Assembly (NCBI GenBank): GCA_026002995.1
Contig: BPGK01000001.1
Coordinates: forward strand, 62,001 to 126,000
DNA from: Gaiellaceae bacterium
GTDB lineage: Bacteria; Actinomycetota; Thermoleophilia; Gaiellales; Gaiellaceae
Length of the DNA stretch: 64,000 bases
Direction of reading: 5' to 3'
Shown: one piece after another, positions 8,701-16,043 of the stretch
Position numbering within the stretch: the stretch's first letter is position 1
Layout: the number at the start of each line of letters is the position of its first letter
Position numbers and translations under genes: made by a program
The notes under the pieces: generated by a model
The model's database searches: none
Told to the model about the DNA's origin: nothing
What the model saw: the letters and a program-made list of their open reading frames with translations, nothing else

Positions 8701-9147
8701 GTGACAGAGCTCTCCCACGTCGACGAGACCGGTGGCCTGCGCATGGTCGACGTCGGCGGCAAGCCCCTCTCTCGCCGCCGCGCGCTGGCCGCGGGGCGGG
8801 TGCGAATGGCGGCGGAGACGGCGCGCAGGCTCGGCGAGCTCCCGAAGGGCGATGCGCTCGTCGCGGCGCAGCTCGCCGGTGTGCTCGCGGCGAAGCGCAC
8901 GGCGGAGCTCGTTCCGCTCTGCCACCCGCTCCCCCTCACCCGCATCGACGTCCGCTGCTCCGTCGACGCCGACGGCGTCCGGATCGAAGCCGAGGTCGAG
9001 ACGACGGCTCGGACCGGCGTCGAGATGGAGGCGTTGACAGCCGTCTCCGTCGCCGCGCTCACGGTCTACGACATGGCGAAGGCGATCGATCCGACCATGG
9101 AAATCGGGCCTATCCGGCTCGTCGAGAAGGAGAAGTCGCCCGCGTGA
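8701..9147 (+). CDS. moaC: Cyclic pyranopterin monophosphate synthase MoaC
   Basis: The 148-residue product is a full-length MoaC, which converts the MoaA product into cyclic pyranopterin monophosphate, the first stable intermediate of molybdenum cofactor. The family blocks are intact: KGDALVAAQLAGVLAAKRT, LVPLCHPL, EVETTARTGVEMEALTAV and LTVYDMAKAID. The GTG at 8701 follows a leaderless -10 box. The stop overlaps the mog start by three bases (GTGA), indicating translational coupling. moaA is not in the window. Confidence 0.96.
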   Translation: MTELSHVDETGGLRMVDVGGKPLSRRRALAAGRVRMAAETARRLGELPKGDALVAAQLAGVLAAKRTAELVPLCHPLPLTRIDVRCSVDADGVRIEAEVETTARTGVEMEALTAVSVAALTVYDMAKAIDPTMEIGPIRLVEKEKSPA

Positions 9148-9626
9148 GAGCGGCGGTGCTCACCGTCTCCGACGGGGTCGCCGCGGGGACGCGCGACGAT
9201 GCGAGCGGCGACACGCTCGAGAGCCTCCTCCGGGAGGAGGGCTTCGAGGTCGTGCGCCGCGTCGTGCCGGATGACCGCGACGACATTGCTGCGGCGCTCG
9301 AGGACCTGTGCGCGCGGGCGTCGCTCGTCGTGACGACCGGGGGGACCGGATTCGGCCCCCGGGACGTCACTCCCGAGGCGACGCGGCCGCTGCTCGACCG
9401 CGAGGCGCCGGGGATCGCCGAGGCGATTCGCGCCGACGCGCTGCGCCGAACGCCGCACGCGCTCCTCTCGCGCGGCGTCGCCGGGCTGCGAGGTGCGACG
9501 CTCGTCGTCAACTTGCCCGGCTCGCCGGGCGGCTGCCGCGACGGGCTCGCCGTGCTCCGCCCGGCTCTCCGCCACGCGCTCGAGCTTGCAAGCGGCGACA
9601 CCGCGACACCGCACCGGCAGACGTGA
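9144..9626 (+). CDS. mog: Molybdopterin adenylyltransferase, MogA/MoaB family
   Basis: The 160-residue product has one MoCF_biosynth domain with TVSDGVAAGTRDDASG at the N-terminus, VVTTGGTGFGPRDVTPEAT in the middle and VVNLPGSPGG near the C-terminus. In this family it adenylylates molybdopterin before MoeA inserts molybdenum. The GTG start overlaps the moaC stop. The prenyltransferase gene starts in the same way over this gene's stop, so moaC, mog, the prenyltransferase and the ccm genes probably form one transcript. Confidence 0.92.
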   Translation: MRAAVLTVSDGVAAGTRDDASGDTLESLLREEGFEVVRRVVPDDRDDIAAALEDLCARASLVVTTGGTGFGPRDVTPEATRPLLDREAPGIAEAIRADALRRTPHALLSRGVAGLRGATLVVNLPGSPGGCRDGLAVLRPALRHALELASGDTATPHRQT

Positions 9627-10489
9627 GCACAGCGTCCGCTCCGCTCCCGAAGCGACTCGCGTCGCTCGTCCGGATCGAGCACACGGTCTTCGCCCTGCCC
9701 TTCGCGTACGTCGGGGCGCTGCTCGCCGTCGACGGGTGGCCGGGGACGGTCGCCATGTGGTGGGTGACGGTTGCGATGGTCGGGGCGCGCACGCTCGCCA
9801 TGGCGCTGAACCGCCTCCTCGACGCCGAGCTCGACGCCCGCAACCCGCGGACGGCCTCCCGGGAGCTCCCGAGCGGTGCGCTGACCCGCACCCAGGTCGT
9901 TCTCCTGAGCGCCGCGGCGCTCGGAGTCTTCGTGCTCGCGGCTTTCCAGCTCGACCCGCTCGTCCGCTGGCTGTGGCCGATCCCGGTCGCGCTGTTCGTC
10001 GTCTACCCGTACCTCAAGCGCGTCACGTGGCTCTGCCACCTGTGGCTCGGCGCCTGCCTCGGGCTCGCTCCCGTCGGAGCGTGGCTCGCCGTCGCCGGGA
10101 CGGCGCCGTGGGAGGCCTGGGTGCTCGGGGCGGCCGTGCTCGTCTGGGTCGCCGGCTTCGACCTCTTCTACTCGCTCTACGACGTCGATCACGACCGGGC
10201 GGAGGGGCTCCACTCGTGGGCGGTGCGGTTCGGCGAACGCGGCGTCTTCACCGGGGCCCGGGCGCTCCACGGCGCCGCCGTCGCGCTCCTCGCGCTCGCA
10301 GGCGTGGGGCTCGATGTCGGCCTCTTCTACGGGCTCGGCGTCGCGGCCGTCGCGGCGCTCCTCGCCTACGAGCACTCCCTCGTACGGCCAGGTGACCTGC
10401 GGCGTCTCGACGCTGCCTTCTTCACCGTGAACGGCGTGATCAGCGTGGTCTTCCTGTGCTTCGTCGCCCTCGACGTGGCGGCCCGATGA
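9623..10489 (+). CDS. UbiA-family prenyltransferase (quinone biosynthesis type)
   Basis: The 288-residue integral membrane protein has the UbiA aspartate-rich motif as NRLLDAELDARNPRT at about 53-67 and a second acidic motif, YDVDHDRAEGL, at about 185-195, with eight or nine hydrophobic segments. This form of the first motif is typical of 4-hydroxybenzoate polyprenyltransferase-like enzymes, including MqnP of the futalosine menaquinone pathway, so a role in menaquinone synthesis is likely but not proven. The GTG at 9623 overlaps the mog stop and this gene's stop overlaps the ccmA start. Its place between Mo-cofactor and cytochrome c maturation genes suits a respiratory role. Confidence 0.88.
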   Translation: MSTASAPLPKRLASLVRIEHTVFALPFAYVGALLAVDGWPGTVAMWWVTVAMVGARTLAMALNRLLDAELDARNPRTASRELPSGALTRTQVVLLSAAALGVFVLAAFQLDPLVRWLWPIPVALFVVYPYLKRVTWLCHLWLGACLGLAPVGAWLAVAGTAPWEAWVLGAAVLVWVAGFDLFYSLYDVDHDRAEGLHSWAVRFGERGVFTGARALHGAAVALLALAGVGLDVGLFYGLGVAAVAALLAYEHSLVRPGDLRRLDAAFFTVNGVISVVFLCFVALDVAAR

Positions 10490-11070
10490 TCGTCGCGCGG
10501 GGGCTCGAACGGCGCTACGGCGGGCGCCGGGTGCTCGCAGGCGTCGATCTCGTTGTCCAACCAGACGACGTCGTCCTCGTCACCGGCCCGAACGGCTCCG
10601 GCAAGACGACTCTCCTCCGGATTCTCGCCGGGCTCGTCGCACCCACGCGGGGCGAGCTCGAGCTCGCGATCGACCGCTCACGGATAGGCTTCGTCGGCCA
10701 CGAGCCCCTCGTCTACCGAGAGCTCACCGCGCTCGAGAACCTCGACCTCTTCGGGCGCCTGTACCGGGTTCCGGAGCGGCGGGAGCGGATCGGGATGCTG
10801 CTCGAGCGTTTCGGGCTCTGGGATGTTCGCGCCGTGCGCGTCTCCGAGTACTCCCGCGGGATGGCACAACGGCTCGCGCTCTGCCGCGCGCTGCTCCACG
10901 ACCCGGACCTCTTGCTGCTCGACGAGCCGCACGCGTCCCTCGACGCGGCGGGCGCGGCGCTGCTCGACGAGGAGCTCGCCCGCCTCGCACGCGGGCGCGC
11001 GCTCGTCGTCGCGACGCACGAGCCGGAGCGCCTCTCGGCGCTCGCCCCGCGGAGGCTCGCGCTCACATGA
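10486..11070 (+). CDS. ccmA: Heme exporter ATP-binding protein CcmA
   Basis: The 194-residue ABC ATPase has Walker A GPNGSGKTT at 34-42, the signature region SRGMAQR at 124-130 and Walker B LLLLDEP at 143-149. The short length and the direct overlap with ccmB, ccmC and ccmD identify it as CcmA, which powers release of heme-loaded CcmE during cytochrome c maturation. The ATG at 10486 overlaps the prenyltransferase stop (ATGA), and its own stop overlaps the ccmB ATG. Confidence 0.93.
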   Translation: MIVARGLERRYGGRRVLAGVDLVVQPDDVVLVTGPNGSGKTTLLRILAGLVAPTRGELELAIDRSRIGFVGHEPLVYRELTALENLDLFGRLYRVPERRERIGMLLERFGLWDVRAVRVSEYSRGMAQRLALCRALLHDPDLLLLDEPHASLDAAGAALLDEELARLARGRALVVATHEPERLSALAPRRLALT

Positions 11071-11705
11071 CCTACGTGTCCGACGTTGTCGCCCTCACGC
11101 GCAAGGATCTCCGCGTCGAGCTCCGCGCGCGCGACACCCTCCCCGCGATGCTCCTGTTCGTCCTCTCGACCCTCGTCGTCTTCCACTTCGCCCTCCCGGC
11201 AGGGACGGGCGCCACCGCCGCGTACGGCTTGCTCTGGGTCGCCATCGTCTTCACCGCGCTCCTCGGGCTCTCGAGGGCATGGGTGCCCGAGGCCGAGCAC
11301 GGCGTCCTCGACGGTCTCGTCCTCGCCCCCTGCGACCGCAGCGCGATCTGGCTCGGGAAGACGCTCGCGACGCTCGCCTTCCTGCTCGCGGCGCAGGTGG
11401 TCGCGCTGCCCGCCTTCGTCCTCTTCTTCGCTCCCCTCGACGCGACCGCGCTCGCCGGGGTGCTCCTCGCGGACGTCGGGATCTGTGCGATCGGGTCGCT
11501 GCTCGCGGCGATGGCGGCCGCCGGTCGCGCTCGGGAGCTGCTCTTGCCGCTCCTCGTCCTCCCGCTCGCGATCCCGCTCGTCGTCGGCGGTGTCGGCTCG
11601 GCCGTGTCCGACGACGGCGGCCGCTTCCTCCTCTTCCTCCTGCTCTACGACGGGGTCTTCGCGGTACTGTCTTGGGCGTCCTTCGAGTACGTCATCACCG
11701 AGTAG
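11067..11705 (+). CDS. ccmB: Heme exporter membrane protein CcmB
   Basis: The 212-residue polytopic protein matches CcmB: an N-terminal amphipathic stretch ALTRKDLRVELRARD, then six hydrophobic segments, with the family signature EAEHGVLDGLVLAPCDR at about 75-91. CcmB is the membrane partner of the CcmA ATPase. The ATG overlaps the ccmA stop by four bases. ccmC follows without a conventional start codon near its predicted N-terminus. Confidence 0.93.
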   Translation: MTYVSDVVALTRKDLRVELRARDTLPAMLLFVLSTLVVFHFALPAGTGATAAYGLLWVAIVFTALLGLSRAWVPEAEHGVLDGLVLAPCDRSAIWLGKTLATLAFLLAAQVVALPAFVLFFAPLDATALAGVLLADVGICAIGSLLAAMAAAGRARELLLPLLVLPLAIPLVVGGVGSAVSDDGGRFLLFLLLYDGVFAVLSWASFEYVITE

Positions 11706-11709
11706 CCCT

Positions 11710-12399
11710 CTGAGCAGCCTCTCCTCGATCCGCAGCCTCCCCGGCCTCGTCACGCTCACGGCTGCCCTGATGGGGCTCGCCGTCGTCCTCGCGCTCCTCG
11801 TGGCGCCCGAGGACGCAGACCAGGGCATCTCGCAGCGGATCTTCTACCTCCACGTCCCGGTCGCCCTCACCGCCTACTTCTGCTTCGGGCTCGGGGCGTG
11901 GAAGGCGTTGCGGCTCCTCTCGACCGGCGAGCAGCGCTACGACCTCGAGAGCTACGTCGCGATCCACCAGGGGACGATCTTCGGCTCGCTCACGTTGATC
12001 ACCGGGTCGATCTGGGCGAAGGCCTCGTGGGGCGTCTGGTGGACGTGGAGCTCGAATCAGCTCGTCCTCTTCCTCGTCCTCTTCCTCTTCTACTGCGCCT
12101 ACTTCATGCTGCGCTTCTCGATCGAGGACGGCCCCCGGCGAGCACGCTCCTCGGCCGTCTACGCGCTCTTCGGGGTGGCGCTGATCCCGGTGAGCTTCCT
12201 CGCGATCCGGCTCGCAGAGGACTTCATCCACCCCACCGTCTTCACGCGTGAAGGGCCGCAGATGACGGGGACGATGTTCCTCGCCTTCTGCGTCGCGTGG
12301 GTCGCCGTCACCCTCCTCGCGTACGTGTTGTACCGCGTCGAGCTCGCTGGGAAGCGGCTCGACATCGCGCTCCGCGAGCTGCGCGAGGCGACGTCGTGA
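11710..12399 (+). CDS. ccmC: Heme handling protein CcmC
   Basis: The product matches CcmC, which loads heme onto CcmE: it has QRIFYLHVPVALTAYF and the tryptophan-rich WWTWSSNQL motif, with six membrane segments when read from 11710 (229 residues). The first helix requires the residues LVTLTAAL that precede the first ATG (11770), yet between the ccmB stop (11705) and 11770 the frame has no ATG, GTG or TTG. CTG at 11710, the first codon of CTGAGC, is the best candidate. Starting at 11770 would leave a truncated first helix. The 3' end overlaps ccmD (GTGA). Confidence 0.88.
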   Translation: MSSLSSIRSLPGLVTLTAALMGLAVVLALLVAPEDADQGISQRIFYLHVPVALTAYFCFGLGAWKALRLLSTGEQRYDLESYVAIHQGTIFGSLTLITGSIWAKASWGVWWTWSSNQLVLFLVLFLFYCAYFMLRFSIEDGPRRARSSAVYALFGVALIPVSFLAIRLAEDFIHPTVFTREGPQMTGTMFLAFCVAWVAVTLLAYVLYRVELAGKRLDIALRELREATS

Positions 12400-12584
12400 G
12401 CGGCGGACAGTACGTCGCCGCGGCGTACGGGGTCTTCCTCGTCTTCCTCCTCGTGTACGTCGCGATCATCGCCGCCAAGCTTGCGCGCCTGCAGCGGGAG
12501 GCCGAGGAGCTCCGCGCCGGCCGCGTCGACGGGTATCCTCGCGTCGTGCCTAGGGGCTCGGGGTCAGTGGAGGAGAGCGAATAG
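12396..12584 (+). CDS. ccmD: CcmD-like small membrane protein
   Basis: The 62-residue product has a single membrane segment (about 8-27, AYGVFLVFLLVYVAIIAAKL) followed by a charged amphipathic helix and a Glu-rich end. This shape, and its position overlapping the ccmC stop, fit CcmD, the small subunit that holds the CcmABC complex together. CcmD sequences are weakly conserved, so the call rests mainly on position and topology. The genes ccmE, ccmF and ccmH do not follow. Confidence 0.75.
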   Translation: MSGGQYVAAAYGVFLVFLLVYVAIIAAKLARLQREAEELRAGRVDGYPRVVPRGSGSVEESE

Positions 12585-12763
12585 CGACCCGTCGGCCATC
12601 GCTGGCGGCGCGGCCGCTGCCACTCCAGGCGCCGACCGCGTTCGTGCGGATCCGCCCCCGTGGCACGCGGCTCTGCGGGGAGGCGAGGCGAGGCGCGCGT
12701 CGCGCGTCCTGCCCTCGCGCCCGGTAGCTCGGGGATCCGGGGACGACGGATCGGGGCCCGCCG
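12585..12763. other. Intergenic region between ccmD and the DUF62 gene
   Basis: These 179 bases hold no convincing open frame, promoter box or terminator. A short GAGGCGAGGCGAGGCG run near 12681-12697 is the only local repeat seen. Confidence 0.4.
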
Positions 12764-13564
12764 GTGTTCATCACCTTCCTCAGCGACTTCGGGCTCCAGG
12801 ACGACTTCGTCGGCACCTGCCATGGGGTGATGAAGCGGATCGCGCCGGAGGCGCAGATCATCGACATCACGCACGGGATCCCGCCTCGGGCGATCTTGCA
12901 GGGGGCGCTCGTGCTCGCGAACACGATCGACTACATGCCGGTCGGCGTCCACCTCGCGGTGGTCGACCCCGGAGTGGGTGGGCCGCGTCGTCCTCTCGCG
13001 CTCCGCGACCGCGCCGGCCGTGTGTACGTCGGGCCGGACAACGGCCTCCTCCTGCCGTCGGCGCGCAAGGCGGGGATCGAGGCGGCGCACGAGCTCGCGA
13101 ACCCGGCCTACGCGCTCGAGTCGATCTCTCGCACGTTCCACGGCCGAGACCTCTTCGCTCCTGCCGCCGCCCACCTCGCGAAAGGCGTCCCCCTCGAGGA
13201 GCTCGGCCCCTCGATCGACCCGGAGAGCCTGGTCGCGCTCGACCTTCCCGAGCCGGTGCTCGAGCACGGCGTGGCTCTGGCGACGATGCTTTACGTCGAC
13301 ACGTTCGGCAATATCGTGCTCAACCTCACGAGGGAGGACGTAGAGCGACTCGGGATCGTGCCCGGCACACGCGTTGAGCTCGACGTCCTCGGCGATCGCT
13401 ACTACGCGGTCATGGCGCGCACGTTCGCCGACGCGAAGCCGGGCGACGTCATCCTGTACGAGGACAGCTACCGGAACATGTCGATTGCGATCTCGCGCGG
13501 GAACGCCGAGCGGATCCTGCGCGCACGACCGGGCATCCGGGTGCGCATTACGCCGGTCGTCTGA
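12764..13564 (+). CDS. SAM hydroxide adenosyltransferase (DUF62)
   Basis: The 266-residue product belongs to the SAM-dependent chlorinase/fluorinase-like DUF62 family. Characterised bacterial and archaeal members hydrolyse S-adenosylmethionine to adenosine and methionine. Visible motifs are FLSDFGLQDDFVG at 5-17, DITHGIPPRAIL at about 34-45, VVDPGVGGPRRP, GPDNGLL and TFHGRDLFAPAAAHL; they contain the Asp, Arg and His of the family's water-activating triad. The start is the GTG at 12764. Why cells spend SAM this way is unclear. It lies 179 bases after ccmD and converges on the amidase gene. Confidence 0.9.
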   Translation: MFITFLSDFGLQDDFVGTCHGVMKRIAPEAQIIDITHGIPPRAILQGALVLANTIDYMPVGVHLAVVDPGVGGPRRPLALRDRAGRVYVGPDNGLLLPSARKAGIEAAHELANPAYALESISRTFHGRDLFAPAAAHLAKGVPLEELGPSIDPESLVALDLPEPVLEHGVALATMLYVDTFGNIVLNLTREDVERLGIVPGTRVELDVLGDRYYAVMARTFADAKPGDVILYEDSYRNMSIAISRGNAERILRARPGIRVRITPVV

Positions 13565-13567
13565 GAC

Positions 13568-14956
13568 TCAGGAGATCGGCGGACGCCGGTCGAGCCACGG
13601 GCGGGCTTCCTCGACTTGGGCTGCGAGCCGGAGGAGCAGCGCATCTCCGGCGGGCGGGCCGATCGCTTGGACACCGATTGGGACGCCCTCCTCCGACCAG
13701 TGCAACGGGAGCGAGGCGGCCGGCTGACCTGTGAGGTTGACGATCGCCGTGAAGGGCGTGAACTCGGCGTTCCGGAGGAGCTGCTCGATGGCGCCCGGTG
13801 CGGCCTCCTGCCAGCGGATCGGAACCGGGGGGAGCGCGAGCGTCGGTGTCAGGACCACGTCCGTGTCGTCCCAGAAGCCGACGACGCGTCGCGCGAGGGC
13901 CTGGAGAGCCGCGACTGCGCGTCCGTAGTCCGCTGCCGAGCACGTGCGTGCGGACTCGACGAGCTCGCGGTTCAGCGGAGTCAGGAGCTCGGGGTCGTCG
14001 ATCGGGTGCAGCGCCGGGCCGACCTGCCACACGGTGAGGAAGGCGTGCATGAGGTCGTCCTCCCGCCAGGGTGGCGTCTCCTCGCGGACGTCGTGACCGA
14101 GCTCCGCGAGGAGGAGGGCAGCCTCCTCGACTGCGAGGGCGCACTCGGAGGCGACAGGCGCGGGTATGGGTGGCTCACGCGTGAACGCGATGCGGAGACG
14201 ACCGGGAGGCGCTCCGACCTCGTCGGCGAAGGGACGCTCGGGAGGAGGCGCCCACCACGGGTCGCCCGGCTCGTACCCCTCCATGACGTCGAGGAGGGCC
14301 GCTGCGTCGCGCACGGTGCGCGAGAGCGGTCCCGACGTCGCGAGCCCCTCGAGGGAGGAGAAGGGCGCGGACGAGACGCGACCACGCGAGGGCTTGAGTC
14401 CGAAGACGCCGCAGCACGAGGCCGGGATGCGGATCGATCCGCCGCCGTCCGAGCCGTGCGCCACGGGGGTGAGCCCCGCGGCCAGCGCCGCCGCCGCGCC
14501 GCCGCTCGAGCCGCCGGGCGTCCGCTCGAGGTTCCACGGGTTCCGGGTCACGCCGTTGAGCTCGGACTCCGTGAACGCGGTCGTCCCGAACTCCGGGGTG
14601 TTCGTCTTTCCGAGGAGGACGAACCCGGCCTCGCGGATGCGTCGCACGACCGCCATGTCGAAGTCCGGGACGTAGTCGGCGAACGCACGGGAGGAGTACG
14701 TCGTCCTCGTGCCGGCGGTCGCGGTGAGATCCTTGATCGCAATCGGTACCCCATGGAAGGGCGCGTCGCTCGGCTCGGCGTCGGCTCTGCGCGCGTCCGC
14801 GAGCGCCTCCTCCGCGCGCACCGTGACGTACGCGTTGAGCTCGGGGTCGATGCGGGCGATCCGCTCCAGGTAGACCTCGACGAGCTCGACCGAGGTCACG
14901 TCGCCCGCTCGGAGGAGACGCGCCTGCTCGGTCGCCGGCAGGAAGGCGAGATCCAT
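13568..14956 (-). CDS. Amidase (amidase-signature family)
   Basis: The 462-residue product has the amidase-signature Ser-cisSer-Lys machinery: the Lys in PIAIKDLTATAGT (about residue 75) and the serine-rich GGSSGGAAAALAAGL (about 148-162), followed by SDGGGSIRIPA. The family hydrolyses carboxamides to acid and ammonia; the substrate is unknown, and GatA is unlikely because gatB and gatC are absent. The ATG at 14956 follows a leaderless -10 box; upstream in-frame codons run through the tRNA-Phe gene and are not coding. It opens a run of nitrogen-releasing enzymes. Confidence 0.9.
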   Translation of the reverse strand: MDLAFLPATEQARLLRAGDVTSVELVEVYLERIARIDPELNAYVTVRAEEALADARRADAEPSDAPFHGVPIAIKDLTATAGTRTTYSSRAFADYVPDFDMAVVRRIREAGFVLLGKTNTPEFGTTAFTESELNGVTRNPWNLERTPGGSSGGAAAALAAGLTPVAHGSDGGGSIRIPASCCGVFGLKPSRGRVSSAPFSSLEGLATSGPLSRTVRDAAALLDVMEGYEPGDPWWAPPPERPFADEVGAPPGRLRIAFTREPPIPAPVASECALAVEEAALLLAELGHDVREETPPWREDDLMHAFLTVWQVGPALHPIDDPELLTPLNRELVESARTCSAADYGRAVAALQALARRVVGFWDDTDVVLTPTLALPPVPIRWQEAAPGAIEQLLRNAEFTPFTAIVNLTGQPAASLPLHWSEEGVPIGVQAIGPPAGDALLLRLAAQVEEARPWLDRRPPIS

Positions 14957-14963
14957 CGGAGCG

Positions 14964-14969
14964 ACGCTA
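14964..14969 (-). promoter_or_regulatory. Leaderless -10 box of the amidase gene
   Basis: On the minus strand TAGCGT ends 7 nt before the ATG at 14956. It lies between that ATG and the 3' end of tRNA-Phe. Confidence 0.5.
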
Positions 14970-14997
14970 CCCCATCGAGCTCTCCGGTCGGAGCGAG

Positions 14998-15070
14998 TGG
15001 CGAGGGCCGGACTTGAACCGGCGACACCACGGTTTTCAGCCGTGTGCTCTACCAGCTGAGCTACCTCGCC
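14998..15070 (-). tRNA. tRNA-Phe (GAA)
   Basis: A 73-nt cloverleaf reads on the minus strand. The acceptor stem pairs GGCGAGG with CCTCGCC with discriminator A at 14998; the D arm contains AGCTCAGCTGGTAGAGC; the anticodon stem-loop CACGG-CTGAAAA-CCGTG holds anticodon GAA (Phe); the T arm is GCCGG-TTCAAGT-CCGGC. CCA is not encoded. The amidase gene starts 41 nt downstream on the same strand. Confidence 0.97.
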
Positions 15071-15098
15071 GCGGCGTCCCAGTGTAGCCGCGGGGCGG

Positions 15099-15104
15099 TA
15101 CGGT
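15099..15104 (+). promoter_or_regulatory. Leaderless -10 box of the arginase gene
   Basis: TACGGT ends 6 nt before the GTG at 15111, giving a predicted transcription start at the start codon. Confidence 0.5.
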
Positions 15105-15110
15105 TGGCTC

Positions 15111-16007
15111 GTGGCCCGCGAGGTAGCCATCATCGGAGCCGCTCTCGACCTGGGGCAGGAGCGCCGCGGCGTCGACATGGGGCCGTCGGCGATGCGCTAC
15201 GCGGGGCTCGAGGAGCGCCTCGTGCGCCTCGGGTACGCGGTGCGTGACCTCGGCAACGTGAGCGCCGCCGTCCAGGAGGCGGTCACGCTCGAGGATCCGC
15301 GTGCCCGCTTCCTCCCGGAGATCCTGGAGACGTGCGCCCGGCTCGCGGGTCTCGTCTTCGAGACCGCGGAGAGGGGCGCGATCCCGCTCGTGCTCGGCGG
15401 CGACCACTCGATCGCGCTCGGGACGCTCGGCGGGCTTGCGCGTGCGCACGGGCCGGGCGGGCTGATCTGGATCGACGCCCATGCCGACGTGAACACGCCC
15501 GAGACGAGCCCGTCCGGGAACGTGCACGGGATGGTGCTCGCGGCCGTGCTCGGGCTGGCAGGGGCTGCCTTCGAGAGCGACGCGTGGCCGTTACCGGCGG
15601 TCGATCCGACGCGCGTCGCGCTCATCGGCGTCCGCGAGGTCGACGAGCGGGAGCCGGCGCTCCTGCGGGAGGCGGGCGTCCGCGTGTACACGATGAGCGA
15701 GATCGACCGGATCGGCATCGAGCGCGCGATGCGCGAGTCGCTCGACCGCGTCGCGGGCAGCGGCTTCGTCCACCTCTCGCTGGATGTGGATGCGCTCGAT
15801 CCGGAAGTTGCTCCCGGGGTGGGGACGCCGGTGCGCGGCGGGCTCACCTACCGGGAGGCGCACCTCGCGCTCGAGCTCGTCGCGGAGTCGGGGCTCGTCG
15901 GCTCGCTCGAGGTGGTCGAGGTGAACCCCATCCTCGACCGCGAGAACACGACCGCGCTCACCGCGGTCGAGCTCGTTGCGAGCGCGCTCGGAAAGCGGAT
16001 CTTGTAA
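15111..16007 (+). CDS. rocF: Arginase
   Basis: The 298-residue product carries the arginase di-manganese motifs GGDHSIALG, DAHADVNTPETSPSGNVHGM and SLDVDALDPEVAPGVGTP. The SGNVHGM stretch is typical of true arginases, which split L-arginine into ornithine and urea; agmatinases differ here. Length agrees with Bacillus-type arginases. The GTG at 15111 follows a leaderless -10 box. It is divergent from tRNA-Phe and amidase and convergent with the LLM oxidoreductase, with a small hairpin between. No urease genes are in the window. Confidence 0.92.
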   Translation: MAREVAIIGAALDLGQERRGVDMGPSAMRYAGLEERLVRLGYAVRDLGNVSAAVQEAVTLEDPRARFLPEILETCARLAGLVFETAERGAIPLVLGGDHSIALGTLGGLARAHGPGGLIWIDAHADVNTPETSPSGNVHGMVLAAVLGLAGAAFESDAWPLPAVDPTRVALIGVREVDEREPALLREAGVRVYTMSEIDRIGIERAMRESLDRVAGSGFVHLSLDVDALDPEVAPGVGTPVRGGLTYREAHLALELVAESGLVGSLEVVEVNPILDRENTTALTAVELVASALGKRIL

Positions 16008-16024
16008 GCGCGAGCCGCTCGCGC
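16008..16024. terminator. Short hairpin between convergent arginase and LLM genes
   Basis: GCGCGAG and CTCGCGC form a perfect 7-bp stem with loop CCG immediately after the arginase stop codon. No U-tract follows, so intrinsic termination is uncertain. Confidence 0.4.
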
Positions 16025-16043
16025 GAAGCGGTGGTCGCTCGCT

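Noticed and set aside
12240-12253. Palindrome CTTCACGCGTGAAG in ccmC, considered as a second parS-like site
   Set aside because: The centre is CACGCGTG, two bases longer than the parS core, and a similar TCACGCGTGA occurs in the amidase gene; such CG-centred palindromes are expected by chance in this base composition.
13568-14956. Assignment of the amidase as GatA
   Set aside because: No gatB or gatC nearby and the protein stands with catabolic genes; the general amidase call is safer.
14998-15178. N-terminal extension of the amidase through the tRNA gene
   Set aside because: The translated stretch is the tRNA sequence itself; the ATG at 14956 with a -10 box and the normal amidase length are better.
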